A stretch of 64,000 nucleotides of DNA from Colwellia sp. 1_MG-2023 (lineage in GTDB: Bacteria > Pseudomonadota > Gammaproteobacteria > Enterobacterales > Alteromonadaceae), in the NCBI RefSeq assembly GCF_030546755.1, contig NZ_JAUOPE010000005.1, forward strand, positions 32,411 through 96,410, given 5' to 3'. Below, piece after piece: positions 1-9,037 of this stretch (position 1 is its first letter; each line of letters begins with the position of its first letter). A program made the translations under genes and the position numbers. The notes beneath the pieces were generated by a model. That model was not told the origin of the DNA and searched no databases. It saw only the letters and a list, made by a program, of their open reading frames with translations.

Positions 1-681
1 AATAAAGACAAAACCTGCCACTAAATTTAACGCAGCGGTTAATGCGCTGGCTTTACTGATATCAATAGTTAATAAAAATAGTACCCAAATTGCGGCACCT
101 ATACCGGCACCAATATAATCGGCACCGTAAATTGTGCCTAAATTATTGGCTAGATGCTTTTGATGGATCTGCTCTCGGATTTTTGCAATTAACGGAATTT
201 CCATCCCAATAAAAAAGCCTAACAACAAGCCAAAGAAATAGGGGCTATTAAAGGCTAGGTAGCTTAACTGCTTGAAAAATCCTCCGCGGGGCAGAGCGTC
301 CGGAGGAAGTGAGAAAGTGTCGGCAATGATTTGTGGCAGTAGTTGGGTTACGGCAATTAAACTGGCAATAATAATAATTGCCGTGGTACCAAGAAAGGCG
401 ATGATTAATTCAAGCCAAACAAAACCGTTAAAAGCACAACTAATTTTTCGGGCGGCAAAAGCACCTAATCCCATTGAGACAATCATTAGTCCTATCATGG
501 TGTAGATAGCACTTTCCATCACACCTAGTATTCTACCGGCGTAATGAGATAATAAATATTCGTAAATTAGCCCACAACCAGCTAGTACTGCCATGGTGAC
601 AATAAGCAACAAGTCATGCCAGATTAATGACTTAGTGGTGACTTGTTGCTTATTCAGGTCTGTCGTGTGAGTTTTTTTCAC
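1..681 (-). CDS. membrane-bound spermidine-synthase-like protein (N-terminal part, runs off the window)
   Basis: Only the N-terminal 227 codons lie in the window; the reading frame stays open to base 1. The translation shows several hydrophobic helices, with a first helix followed by IYEYLLSHYAGRILGV, which resembles the membrane domain preceding the aminopropyltransferase domain in membrane spermidine synthases. The catalytic domain would lie outside the window, so the enzymatic call rests on the membrane part only. The start chosen is GTG at 681, because an in-frame TAA lies four codons upstream and the first helix begins before the next ATG at 594. It is the third gene of a minus-strand series with the DUF350 protein (54 bases upstream) and the lipoprotein, so co-expression is likely. 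Confidence 0.7.
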   Translation of the reverse strand, partial: MKKTHTTDLNKQQVTTKSLIWHDLLLIVTMAVLAGCGLIYEYLLSHYAGRILGVMESAIYTMIGLMIVSMGLGAFAARKISCAFNGFVWLELIIAFLGTTAIIIIASLIAVTQLLPQIIADTFSLPPDALPRGGFFKQLSYLAFNSPYFFGLLLGFFIGMEIPLIAKIREQIHQKHLANNLGTIYGADYIGAGIGAAIWVLFLLTIDISKASALTAALNLVAGFVFI

Positions 682-735
682 TGATAGTAGTTAAGCATAA
701 TAGTTAAGCGTTAATAGTTATATTTATCGTTATAT

Positions 736-1638
736 TTAAGCCATCAGTGCCGTTAAAATCAGTGCGATTGAAATACTGATCGCCATTTCAACACTAGCTA
801 CACCAATGTTATGCTGTTGATCAACCTCTTCAACTAAATTGATTCCCCATAAAATAATACTTTTAGCGATTGTTGTAAGCAGTGAAACAAGAACAGTCAT
901 CACGACACTAAATATTAGCCAAGCAATTAAAGTTGAGCTCAAAGTCTCAGGATTATATTCAAAGAAGTAACTCGCGGCGGTAACGGCTAATGCGGTGCTG
1001 ATAACTTGCCCTGCATAGCGAATTGCTAAAGCAACCTGACCATTTGCAAAGGCTTCTTGCATACTATCGTTTTGATTGTTTTTAGCATATTGCCGTTCTT
1101 TAATACGAGTGACTAACACTAACATGGCTTGTGAAACAACAAAGCCGGCAACAATAGCAACAAAGGTATTTACATCAATACCATTCACCCATAAAAGTAC
1201 CGCGCGAATAATAATCGCCGTGGCAATTGCCCCCGCTGCATCAACCAAACCAACGGTAATATTGCGGGCTTTAATGTGTTCGTTTTTATCAATTTGATTT
1301 AACGCTAAACGGTCGTGAATGAAACGGCCTATTTTAATTAATACTAAGCCGAGGATGCCGTAAGAGAGCATACCAATAATTTCCATCTGATAGCTCGGTG
1401 CATTTTCGCCAGTAATCGCGCCCGTTAAAACAATACCTAACGCGGCGATACTTCCCGCTACGCTGATCCCAAAAGCAAAATTGTCTTCATTAGATAATTC
1501 ATCTGTGGCATTTACTTGTGCCGATAATCCTGAAACAAATTTCATGGCGCCCAGTAAAATAATGGCTATCGTAATGTCGATAGCTAAATAAATAATTAAT
1601 TCTTGGCTTAAACCGGTTATTTCAAACAATGTATTCAT
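736..1638 (-). CDS. DUF350-family integral membrane protein (two repeats)
   Basis: A 300-residue, strongly hydrophobic protein with about eight predicted membrane helices arranged as two similar halves, as expected for proteins carrying two DUF350 (YjfL-like) units. Each half has charged loops after helix pairs. The start is an ATG with AAGGA about seven bases upstream. It lies 23 bases after the lipoprotein gene and 54 bases before the spermidine-synthase-like gene, so the three probably form an operon. DUF350 genes commonly neighbour membrane spermidine-synthase-like genes, but the biochemical role is not established; an envelope function is inferred from location only. Confidence 0.8.
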   Translation of the reverse strand: MNTLFEITGLSQELIIYLAIDITIAIILLGAMKFVSGLSAQVNATDELSNEDNFAFGISVAGSIAALGIVLTGAITGENAPSYQMEIIGMLSYGILGLVLIKIGRFIHDRLALNQIDKNEHIKARNITVGLVDAAGAIATAIIIRAVLLWVNGIDVNTFVAIVAGFVVSQAMLVLVTRIKERQYAKNNQNDSMQEAFANGQVALAIRYAGQVISTALAVTAASYFFEYNPETLSSTLIAWLIFSVVMTVLVSLLTTIAKSIILWGINLVEEVDQQHNIGVASVEMAISISIALILTALMA

Positions 1639-1661
1639 AATATTTCCTTGATCTCTTCTCG

Positions 1662-2639
1662 TTATTTGCCACGTCTGAAGCTACGAGAAGTGGTGCTTGA
1701 ACTGTTGCGAAAGCTGGCATTTTTTGATGCGGTAGTTTTTTTTGCGTAACTGCTTTTACTAGAGTTGCTTGAACTAAAACGTTTTGCACTGGTTTGTGCT
1801 GTTTTACTTTGTCCAGATAAACTTGAAGAGCCTGTGCGATTTTTGCTGTACGCGCTAGTATATTTTTGTCCTCTGCTCTCAAAAGATTTTCTTGTGCGGT
1901 TATCTAGTTGAGTTTGTTTACGTAATTGGCTAGGAGAGCTATAACGTGTTCGGCCATAATCATTATAATAACTATAGTTTCTCCGACTTCCCCAATCATT
2001 ATAATAAACACGGCGAGAGCCAAATAAGTCGCCCATCATAGAGTACATGCCATACCACGCCCAAAATGACATGCCATTGCTGCCTGTAGTCCACTGTCCA
2101 TAATTAGGGTTGCCAATCAGTTGTTCACCTGTGCCAAAATCTTGAGCATTATTCGCCTGCAGGCTTTGTGCTTTTGATAATGCATTCACCCTAGGTAATA
2201 CACCATCGGACATATCGGCAAGTACATTTAAAGGGTCACTTAGTGCGTCTGAATAAAGTACCGGATCTGCGGCTTGATAAATATTGAGTAACTCATCAAA
2301 AATTGCTTGGTTATTGGCAAACATATTCGGCTGAGTTTTTACTGTGTTTAATCGCTCTTTAAGTGCTAAAAACATCGGACTTTGCTGAGTCGCATCTTTG
2401 GCGAATTCATCGATCAAGGCAGAAAGCTCGGGTTTCGTTGTACGCAATTTACTGGCATATTGCTTAATCAAGTTGGCGTTTCTAATCTGTCCTTGATCTA
2501 ACGAGTTACCAAGTTGGGTAATCCTTTGCTCAGTAATGGGGATTTGCTGCGTAATTTGTTCTTTTACTGGATCTGAACATCCTACTAAGATCAATAAAAA
2601 GCCAAATAGCCATTTTTTATAATGTTGCATTTCTGCCAT
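1662..2639 (-). CDS. uncharacterised lipoprotein with Ser/Arg-rich C-terminal tail
   Basis: A start at 2639 gives a short basic N-region, a hydrophobic core and the lipobox LILVGC, so the mature protein should be lipid-anchored at Cys. GAGGG lies four bases before this ATG; a longer frame to 2696 would put the signal peptide internally and is less likely. The middle is soluble and partly helical. The last ~110 residues are rich in Ser, Arg, Tyr, Lys and Thr, with runs such as SSSTTSRSFRRGK, and are probably disordered and basic. It is the first gene of the operon with the DUF350 protein. I do not recognise the family; a YgiB/DUF1190-like role is possible but not shown. Confidence 0.7.
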   Translation of the reverse strand: MAEMQHYKKWLFGFLLILVGCSDPVKEQITQQIPITEQRITQLGNSLDQGQIRNANLIKQYASKLRTTKPELSALIDEFAKDATQQSPMFLALKERLNTVKTQPNMFANNQAIFDELLNIYQAADPVLYSDALSDPLNVLADMSDGVLPRVNALSKAQSLQANNAQDFGTGEQLIGNPNYGQWTTGSNGMSFWAWYGMYSMMGDLFGSRRVYYNDWGSRRNYSYYNDYGRTRYSSPSQLRKQTQLDNRTRKSFESRGQKYTSAYSKNRTGSSSLSGQSKTAQTSAKRFSSSNSSKSSYAKKTTASKNASFRNSSSTTSRSFRRGK

Positions 2640-2763
2640 ATGTCCCTCAAAAATGCTATGGTGAAAATTAAAGAGAATAGAATGGCTTATCTTCAATTTA
2701 GTTCAACTAAAAATCAGCATTTGCATTCAAATTCTTACCGAATTAAGTATACTAATAACATTG

Positions 2764-2778
2764 ATGACATAATATGTC
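2764..2778. promoter_or_regulatory. palindrome TGACATAATATGTCT, candidate operator
   Basis: The 15 bases form an almost perfect palindrome (TGACATA, one central base, TATGTC plus T) in the gap between the divergent lipoprotein operon and glnE. A near-identical palindrome lies before nhaA at 59116-59130. The protein that would bind is unknown. Confidence 0.35.
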
Positions 2779-2864
2779 TATTGATTTGTTAAATCCATCA
2801 ATTTAGGTTACGCCAGAGCGTATAAGTATATTGCAACGAACAATTTTAGTCAGTCGAGGTTTAA

Positions 2865-5747
2865 GTGACAACTTTATTTCGTAAACCATTACTTCCTTGT
2901 TTAGAAAAACAACAAAATTTGAGTTGGCAACAATTTAGTAGTCAATATCCAGAGCTTGCTCAGTCTTTAACAGAACAAGCAAGCCATCAAGCCTTAGCTG
3001 ATTTTAAACACGTCATTGCACTTAGTGATTTTGTCTTACGAAGTACCTTGCAAGCACCAGAAATAGTCATTAATTTATTTGTAACAGAAAGCGTCTACCA
3101 AAAAACTACGCCTAACTTTTCCGCTTTATTAACGGCGAAATTACATGATTGTCAAACCGAAGAGTCACTGCATCGGCAGTTACGTTTGTTTCGATTAGAA
3201 CAAATGGTAAGCATAGCTACGGCAGATTTAGTGCTAAACATTCCTTTAGATGATTCGTTAAAACGTTTATCCGAATTGGCTGATGCTTTGATTTTAGGTG
3301 CTTTGGCGTGGTTAAGCGATTTTTGCTATCAAAAGTGGGGGAAACCTACTAATAAAGAGGGTGAGATACAACCTTTACTTGTCTATGGTATGGGCAAATT
3401 AGGCGGTAAGGAGTTAAACTTTTCATCAGATATTGATCTCATTTTTGTTTACCCTGAAACAGGTGAAACTATCGGAGAGAGACGCAGTATTGATAATCAA
3501 TTGTTTTTCACACGTTTAGGGCAAAAGTTAATTACCGCTCTTCATCAAAAAACTGAAGATGGTTTTGTTTATCGTGTTGATATGCGATTACGACCCTTTG
3601 GAGAAAGTGGTCCTTTAGTCTTAACCTTTAATGCCATGGAAGATTATTATCAAGAACAAGGGCGTGATTGGGAACGATATGCCATGTTGAAAGCCCGCCT
3701 TATCGGTGAAGGAAAATACCATGGAAACTTATCCGATTTACTCAGACCTTTTGTTTATCGACGCTATATAGACTTTAGTGTCATTGATAGTTTACGTCGT
3801 ATGAAAACGATGATTGCTCAAGAAGTGCGACGAAAAAAACTGACCGACAATATAAAACTTGGTGCTGGAGGTATACGCGAAGTTGAATTTATAGTTCAGG
3901 TATTTCAGTTAATTCGTGGCGGCAGAATTAAAGATTTACAACAACGAAATTTATTAACGGTGCTACCCATTTTAGTAGAGCATCAAGAAATTTCTAAGTA
4001 TAGCAAACAAGTACTTGAAAAGGCGTATCGATTTTTAAGGCGTGTTGAAAACATTATTCAAGCATTAGATGATAAACAAACGCAAACTTTGCCGAGTGAT
4101 GCCTTAGATCAAGCGAGAATTTTACATGTTTTAGGTGACGATGCCTTCCCATCTTGGTCAAGCTTTTTAGCATATTTAGAAAAGTTAATGTCCGCTGTTC
4201 ATCAAGAATTTATTGTATTAATTGGTGAGGAAAGTCCTAATCATCATATGGAAAATGACCAATGGGTAACCTTGTGGGAAAGTGAATGGCCAGATGAGGA
4301 ATCGATAGAATGGATTGCCACCAATCAACCCGATTGGCAAGCCGAAAAAACCTGGCAATTACTTGTTGATCTCAAACGTGACTTTAAACAGCGTTCTATT
4401 GGGAATAGAGGTCGACAAATTCTCAGTAAGCTTGTGCCGATTCTTATTAGTCATATCGTTAACATTAACGGCAACGAAACGACGCTTGAACGCATCACCT
4501 GGCTCTTAACTAAAATAGTCACAAGAACCGCATATTTAGAATTGTTATACGAAAATGAAGGGGCGTTGAAACATTTAGTTAAGCTATGTCAGGCGAGCAG
4601 CTGGCTTGCGGAGCATATGGCAAAATATCCTATTTTGTTAGATGAATTAATTGATCCTAAGTTACTCAATAACCCGCCTGAATTATCAAGTTATGCGGCG
4701 GATTTACGGCAAGTTTTGTTACGTATTCCAGAAGACGATTTAGAAGCGCAAATGGATATGCTTAGGCAATTTAAACAAGCGCAGCAATTACGTATTGCCG
4801 CAGCTGATATTGCCGGCGTTTTACCTATCACCAAAGTGAGTGATCATTTAACGGCGTTAGCTGAAGCGATCATTGGTGAAGTGGTTAATTTGGCTTGGCA
4901 GCAAATAAGTGAACGATTTGGCGTGCCTAACAGTTTAGCTGGCACAGATGATAAAGGCTTTGCCGTTATTGGTTATGGAAAAATGGGAGGATTTGAATTG
5001 GGGTACTCTTCAGATCTTGATTTGGTTTTTATTCATAATTGTAAACATGATGATCAAACAAACGGTCAAAAACCTGTGATGGCCAGTCAGTTTTATGCAA
5101 AGCTTGCTCAACGAATAATGCACATATTTAACACCAGAATGAATAATGGTGTTTTGTATGAATTAGACATGAGATTGCGCCCTTCAGGCAATTCAGGGGT
5201 ACTTGTAGTCAATATTAATACCTTCGGGCAATATCAACAAGAAGAAGCATGGACATGGGAGCATCAAGCCTTAGTCAGGGCTAGAGCGACTTATGGTAAT
5301 CAACAAATTGTACAGCAATACAATGATATTCGACGTCAGATTTTAATTCGGTCACGAGACGAAAATAAACTGAAAAAAGAAGTTATCGATATGAGAAATA
5401 AGATGCGCGAGCACTTAGATAAATCAACCGATGAATTGTTTGACATTAAACAAGGTCGAGGAGGATTAGTTGATATTGAATTTCTCACGCAATATTTGGT
5501 GCTAAATTATAGCGCTAAATATCATGAAATTTGTCAGTATTCCGATAATATTCGAATTTTCACTACACTTGCTAACGTTGGTATTTTAACGTTAGCACAA
5601 AAAGAGTTACTCATTGAACATTATTGTCAATTGCGAAACTTTGGTCATAAAACAAGTTTACAAAATGAGTCTGCGATGATGAATGCACAACAATTTGCGC
5701 ATGATTCAGAGAGAATCACTGAAATTATTCAGCAGTTTTTAGTATAA
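2865..5747 (+). CDS. glnE: bifunctional glutamine synthetase adenylyltransferase/deadenylase
   Basis: A 960-residue protein matching the GlnE family length. It adenylylates and deadenylylates glutamine synthetase in response to nitrogen status through PII. Two nucleotidyltransferase domains are visible: an N-terminal one with YGMGKLGGKELNFSSDIDL near residues 174-192 (deadenylylation) and a C-terminal one with YGKMGGFELGYSSDLDL near residues 703-720 (adenylylation), both keeping the GG...SDxD metal-binding pattern. The start is GTG with GAGG about six bases upstream. Next to lpxL/hldE, as glnE neighbours hldE in Enterobacteria. No sign of damage. Confidence 0.97.
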   Translation: MTTLFRKPLLPCLEKQQNLSWQQFSSQYPELAQSLTEQASHQALADFKHVIALSDFVLRSTLQAPEIVINLFVTESVYQKTTPNFSALLTAKLHDCQTEESLHRQLRLFRLEQMVSIATADLVLNIPLDDSLKRLSELADALILGALAWLSDFCYQKWGKPTNKEGEIQPLLVYGMGKLGGKELNFSSDIDLIFVYPETGETIGERRSIDNQLFFTRLGQKLITALHQKTEDGFVYRVDMRLRPFGESGPLVLTFNAMEDYYQEQGRDWERYAMLKARLIGEGKYHGNLSDLLRPFVYRRYIDFSVIDSLRRMKTMIAQEVRRKKLTDNIKLGAGGIREVEFIVQVFQLIRGGRIKDLQQRNLLTVLPILVEHQEISKYSKQVLEKAYRFLRRVENIIQALDDKQTQTLPSDALDQARILHVLGDDAFPSWSSFLAYLEKLMSAVHQEFIVLIGEESPNHHMENDQWVTLWESEWPDEESIEWIATNQPDWQAEKTWQLLVDLKRDFKQRSIGNRGRQILSKLVPILISHIVNINGNETTLERITWLLTKIVTRTAYLELLYENEGALKHLVKLCQASSWLAEHMAKYPILLDELIDPKLLNNPPELSSYAADLRQVLLRIPEDDLEAQMDMLRQFKQAQQLRIAAADIAGVLPITKVSDHLTALAEAIIGEVVNLAWQQISERFGVPNSLAGTDDKGFAVIGYGKMGGFELGYSSDLDLVFIHNCKHDDQTNGQKPVMASQFYAKLAQRIMHIFNTRMNNGVLYELDMRLRPSGNSGVLVVNINTFGQYQQEEAWTWEHQALVRARATYGNQQIVQQYNDIRRQILIRSRDENKLKKEVIDMRNKMREHLDKSTDELFDIKQGRGGLVDIEFLTQYLVLNYSAKYHEICQYSDNIRIFTTLANVGILTLAQKELLIEHYCQLRNFGHKTSLQNESAMMNAQQFAHDSERITEIIQQFLV

Positions 5748-5797
5748 AAGATAATATGTTTTGACTCATTGCCCGCTTAACTGCAGGTAATGAGTCG

Positions 5798-6451
5798 TTA
5801 ACGTTGACGGCTCTTTAACGGTAAAAGTAAACATTCTTCGTCAAGGTAAGAAAGTTCTTTTTCGATTAATACTAAGGTTCGTTGTTTATAACAAAAATAG
5901 GACGATAAACCATCTTGAAAATGTCCACCAATCGCTTTACCTACCCAGTAAGCGGTGTGAACAATATCTTTATTAATTCTAAACGGGTCTTTTACCAAAA
6001 AATCTCTATCTAGCCACCAAATCACATCTAAACCGTCTTGTTCAGCATATTCGACTAATTTTTGATGTAAGGTTTGCCCTTTTCTAAATGGCCTGTTATC
6101 AACAGTGCCACGCCAGTTTCTTAATAAGGGTCTTGTCGTTAAACGTCGAGCTTCTAAAATTTCTACGAGATCGCCTTTTGGCTCAGGCAAGTAAACAATA
6201 TTATTGCGGATGCGTGGACCATCATCATCACTACCGTGCAAATTAGCATAGAAACGTGATAAACCTTCAGCGGCTGAATTGCTCGTTTTTTTAGTCGCTT
6301 TAGGTTTAGCCTTTGGCGTTGCATTTTGATCCGTTGCGTCTGAACTTACTTCTACCGTTTCTGAGAACAACACGTCTTCGTTTGCTACCAGAAAATAAGC
6401 AAGTACTAACAGTATAATTAAAAAAACGGCGTTCTTTATCCAAAAAACCAT
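5798..6451 (-). CDS. membrane-anchored protein with TcpQ-like C-terminal domain
   Basis: A 217-residue protein with one N-terminal membrane helix (about residues 5-23), a low-complexity Lys/Ala/Thr/Pro linker, and a C-terminal domain (about residues 105-200) resembling the toxin-coregulated-pilus TcpQ C-terminal fold: a hydrophobic WRGTVDNRPFRKGQTLHQKL stretch followed by VIWWLDRDFLVK. This domain is related to short periplasmic domains found in secretin partners. It ends close to glnE (convergent) and lies upstream of nothing obviously related to pili. The role is unknown; an envelope location is inferred from the anchor. Confidence 0.6.
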   Translation of the reverse strand: MVFWIKNAVFLIILLVLAYFLVANEDVLFSETVEVSSDATDQNATPKAKPKATKKTSNSAAEGLSRFYANLHGSDDDGPRIRNNIVYLPEPKGDLVEILEARRLTTRPLLRNWRGTVDNRPFRKGQTLHQKLVEYAEQDGLDVIWWLDRDFLVKDPFRINKDIVHTAYWVGKAIGGHFQDGLSSYFCYKQRTLVLIEKELSYLDEECLLLPLKSRQR

Positions 6452-6518
6452 AGGCTAATTCTAATCAAAAAATAAACGTATTATTGTATACCATACTGAA
6501 AACTTCAGATTTATACAA

Positions 6519-7457
6519 TTACTTATAAAGTGATGGATCATCTATATTAGGTCGCGTTTTAAAACGTCTATGTAACCACATGTACTGCTCTGGTTTACGC
6601 AAGATAGCTTTTTCAACTTCTTGATTTACTCTTAAGACATCATTTTCATCATTATCCGTTGGGAAATTAGTTAGCGGTGGCGTAATTTCAACCGTATAAC
6701 CGCTGCCATCCTCTTTTCTTTTTGGGATCATCATCATGGTTTTTGTTTCTTTTTGACGGGCAAAAATTAACGTACCTGTGGTCGTCGCTGTTTCTTTCAC
6801 CGCGAAATGTGGCACAAATAAACTGCGATTTCTGCCATAGTCTTGATCTGGTAAATATAAACATGATTCTTTATCTCTTAAGGCTTTAATTAAACCTTTG
6901 ACATCTCGTTTTCCTAACATGTATTTATTAGAACGCCCACGCCCTCTAAATTGAAAAAACTCCATGAGTTGGTTGTTATGTGGACGATAAAAAATGACTA
7001 AAGGGTGAGCATGGCCAAAACCTCGACCTATGATTTCAGCACTTAAATAATGCATGGCTAGCAATAATACACCTTGGCCATCTGCTTTTGCTGCTTCGAT
7101 ATGTTCAAGGCCCGTAATAGTAAATTTGCGTTTGATCCGCCAGTCAGGCCACCACCACCCCATACCTGTTTCAAATAAAGCAATGCCGGTATTTTCGAAG
7201 TTTTCTTTCAATATGCGTTGACGTTCTGAATCTGACATTTCAGGAAAGCATAATTCTAAATTACGTAACGCGACTTTCTTGCGACTTGACGCTATTTTTA
7301 ATAGCAAGCGACCGACAGAACGGCCTAGGGCAAGTTGAACTTTATAAGGTAACCATGAAATAGCATATAAAATAATTACCCCAAGCCAAGTAAGCCAATA
7401 TTGAGGTAATAGAAAAGATAGTTTGAAATTTGGCTGTAAAACTTTGTTTTTACTCAC
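6519..7457 (-). CDS. lpxL: lipid A late acyltransferase (LpxL/HtrB family)
   Basis: A 312-residue inner-membrane acyltransferase of lipid A synthesis, transferring lauroyl (or a similar acyl) from acyl-ACP to Kdo2-lipid IVA. The N-terminus PQYWLTWLGV and a membrane helix are typical of the family, and the catalytic HX4E motif is seen as HYLSAE (H136, E141). The start must be the GTG at 7457: an in-frame TGA lies nine bases upstream and the conserved YWLTW is only about 19 residues in. No strong Shine-Dalgarno is seen. It is divergent from hldE, linking lipid A and inner-core heptose synthesis. LpxL and LpxM are hard to separate without alignment. Confidence 0.88.
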   Translation of the reverse strand: MSKNKVLQPNFKLSFLLPQYWLTWLGVIILYAISWLPYKVQLALGRSVGRLLLKIASSRKKVALRNLELCFPEMSDSERQRILKENFENTGIALFETGMGWWWPDWRIKRKFTITGLEHIEAAKADGQGVLLLAMHYLSAEIIGRGFGHAHPLVIFYRPHNNQLMEFFQFRGRGRSNKYMLGKRDVKGLIKALRDKESCLYLPDQDYGRNRSLFVPHFAVKETATTTGTLIFARQKETKTMMMIPKRKEDGSGYTVEITPPLTNFPTDNDENDVLRVNQEVEKAILRKPEQYMWLHRRFKTRPNIDDPSLYK

Positions 7458-7526
7458 GGGATGATGTCAACTCATTGAATTTCATGTGATACACTATTAA
7501 TCATTATATCTGTTTAGAGACATAGG

Positions 7527-8954
7527 ATGAAAGTAGATATTCCAGCTTTTAATCAAGCAAGCGTTTTAGTTGTTGGCGATATTATGTTAGATCGTTACTG
7601 GTATGGGCCTACACAGCGCATATCTCCTGAAGCTCCCGTACCCGTAGTTAAAATAAATCAAGATGAAGACCGACCCGGTGGAGCGGCAAATGTTGCATTA
7701 AATATTGCTTCTTTGGGGGGGAAAGTGACGTTAGCAGGGATCACCGGCGATGATGAAGCGGCGACAACGCTAGAAAAACACCTTAATGCAATGAATGTTG
7801 CGTGTAAGTTTGACCGTAACAGCGATATTCCCACTATCACCAAATTACGTGTGATGAGTCGAAACCAACAATTAATCCGCTTAGATTTTGAAGAGTCAAT
7901 GAATCATGTCGATAAATCTAACTTAGTAAACAATGTTGAAGCATTGGTTGCACAACATGACGTTATTTTACTTTCAGATTATGCCAAAGGTACTTTGTCT
8001 GATGTGCAACAACTGATTAATATCGCTAAAAAACACCATGTGCCGGTAATTGTAGACCCGAAAGGCACAGATTTTTCTCGTTATAAAGGGGCAACAATAA
8101 TTACCCCTAATTTGTCTGAATTTGAAGCGGTAGTAGGAGATTGCAAAGACGAAGCAAGTATCGTTGAGAAAGGCTTGAACTTATTAAAAGATCTCGATTT
8201 ATCCTCTATGTTAGTTACCCGAAGTGAACAAGGCATGACATTATTGCGCCATGGGCATGAAGAATTTCATTTACCTACACAAGCAAAAGAAGTTTACGAT
8301 GTCACTGGAGCAGGCGACACTGTAATAGCGACTCTTGCATTGGCTATTGCTGCTAAAGCGGATTACCCACAAGCAAGTGCTTTAGCAAATATTGCCGCAG
8401 GTATTGTTGTTGGTAAGCTAGGTACATCTACTGTCAGTGAAGCTGAATTACAAAATGCACTTGCGACAGGGCAGGAAAGTGGCTTTGGTGTGGTAACTGA
8501 AGATCAATTAAAAATTGCTGTGAATATGGCACAAGCACGTGGTGAAAAAATTGTTATGACCAATGGGTGTTTTGATATTTTACATGCAGGTCATGTTTCG
8601 TATTTAGCGAATGCTGCTGAATTAGGCACTCGACTAATTGTTGCTGTTAACGATGATGCTTCGGTCACCCGACTTAAAGGTGTTGGCAGACCAGTCAACC
8701 CGGTTGATCGTCGTATGGCGGTATTATCTGGCTTAGGAGCAGTAGATTGGGTAGTGAGTTTTACAGAAGACACTCCTCAGCGTTTGATAGCTAATATTTT
8801 ACCCAATATTTTAGTGAAAGGTGGTGACTATCACGTTTCTGAAATTGCTGGCGGTGAAGAAGTAATGGCCGCCGGTGGAGAAGTAAAAGTATTAAATTTT
8901 GAAGAAGGTATTTCAACCACCGAAATTATCAATACTATTCGCTTAGAAGATTAA
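7527..8954 (+). CDS. hldE: bifunctional heptose-7-phosphate kinase / heptose-1-phosphate adenylyltransferase
   Basis: A 475-residue two-domain enzyme making ADP-heptose for the LPS inner core. The N-terminal PfkB-like kinase (about residues 1-315) shows [10 protein letters not shown] and the DVTGAGDT anion-hole/catalytic motif. The C-terminal nucleotidyltransferase (about 343-475) shows [16 protein letters not shown], with the HxGH signature. ATG start with an AGG just upstream. Length and both active sites look intact. It is followed by a strong hairpin shared with tolC. Confidence 0.97.
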   Translation: MKVDIPAFNQASVLVVGDIMLDRYWYGPTQRISPEAPVPVVKINQDEDRPGGAANVALNIASLGGKVTLAGITGDDEAATTLEKHLNAMNVACKFDRNSDIPTITKLRVMSRNQQLIRLDFEESMNHVDKSNLVNNVEALVAQHDVILLSDYAKGTLSDVQQLINIAKKHHVPVIVDPKGTDFSRYKGATIITPNLSEFEAVVGDCKDEASIVEKGLNLLKDLDLSSMLVTRSEQGMTLLRHGHEEFHLPTQAKEVYDVTGAGDTVIATLALAIAAKADYPQASALANIAAGIVVGKLGTSTVSEAELQNALATGQESGFGVVTEDQLKIAVNMAQARGEKIVMTNGCFDILHAGHVSYLANAAELGTRLIVAVNDDASVTRLKGVGRPVNPVDRRMAVLSGLGAVDWVVSFTEDTPQRLIANILPNILVKGGDYHVSEIAGGEEVMAAGGEVKVLNFEEGISTTEIINTIRLED

Positions 8955-8992
8955 TGTTGAATGTTTAGTTTTTAATAATCGGTCAATAAAAC

Positions 8993-9020
8993 AAAAAAGG
9001 TGTCTTACGACACCTTTTTT
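8993..9020. terminator. bidirectional terminator between hldE and tolC
   Basis: AAAAAAGGTGTC and GACACCTTTTTT form a perfect 12-base stem around the loop TTAC, with an A-run on one side and a T-run on the other, so it can end transcripts from both converging genes. Confidence 0.9.
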
Positions 9021-9037
9021 ATTGCAAACTTACAGAA

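Noticed and set aside
272-505. Plus-strand 77-residue frame
   Set aside because: Lies antisense to the membrane spermidine-synthase-like gene, whose translation is clearly a membrane protein.
1622-1882. Minus-strand 86-residue frame
   Set aside because: Another frame of the lipoprotein gene's Ser/Arg-rich tail; no signal or ribosome site.
5763-5796. GACTCATT/AATGAGTC hairpin after glnE as a terminator
   Set aside because: No T-run on either side, so termination cannot be supported.
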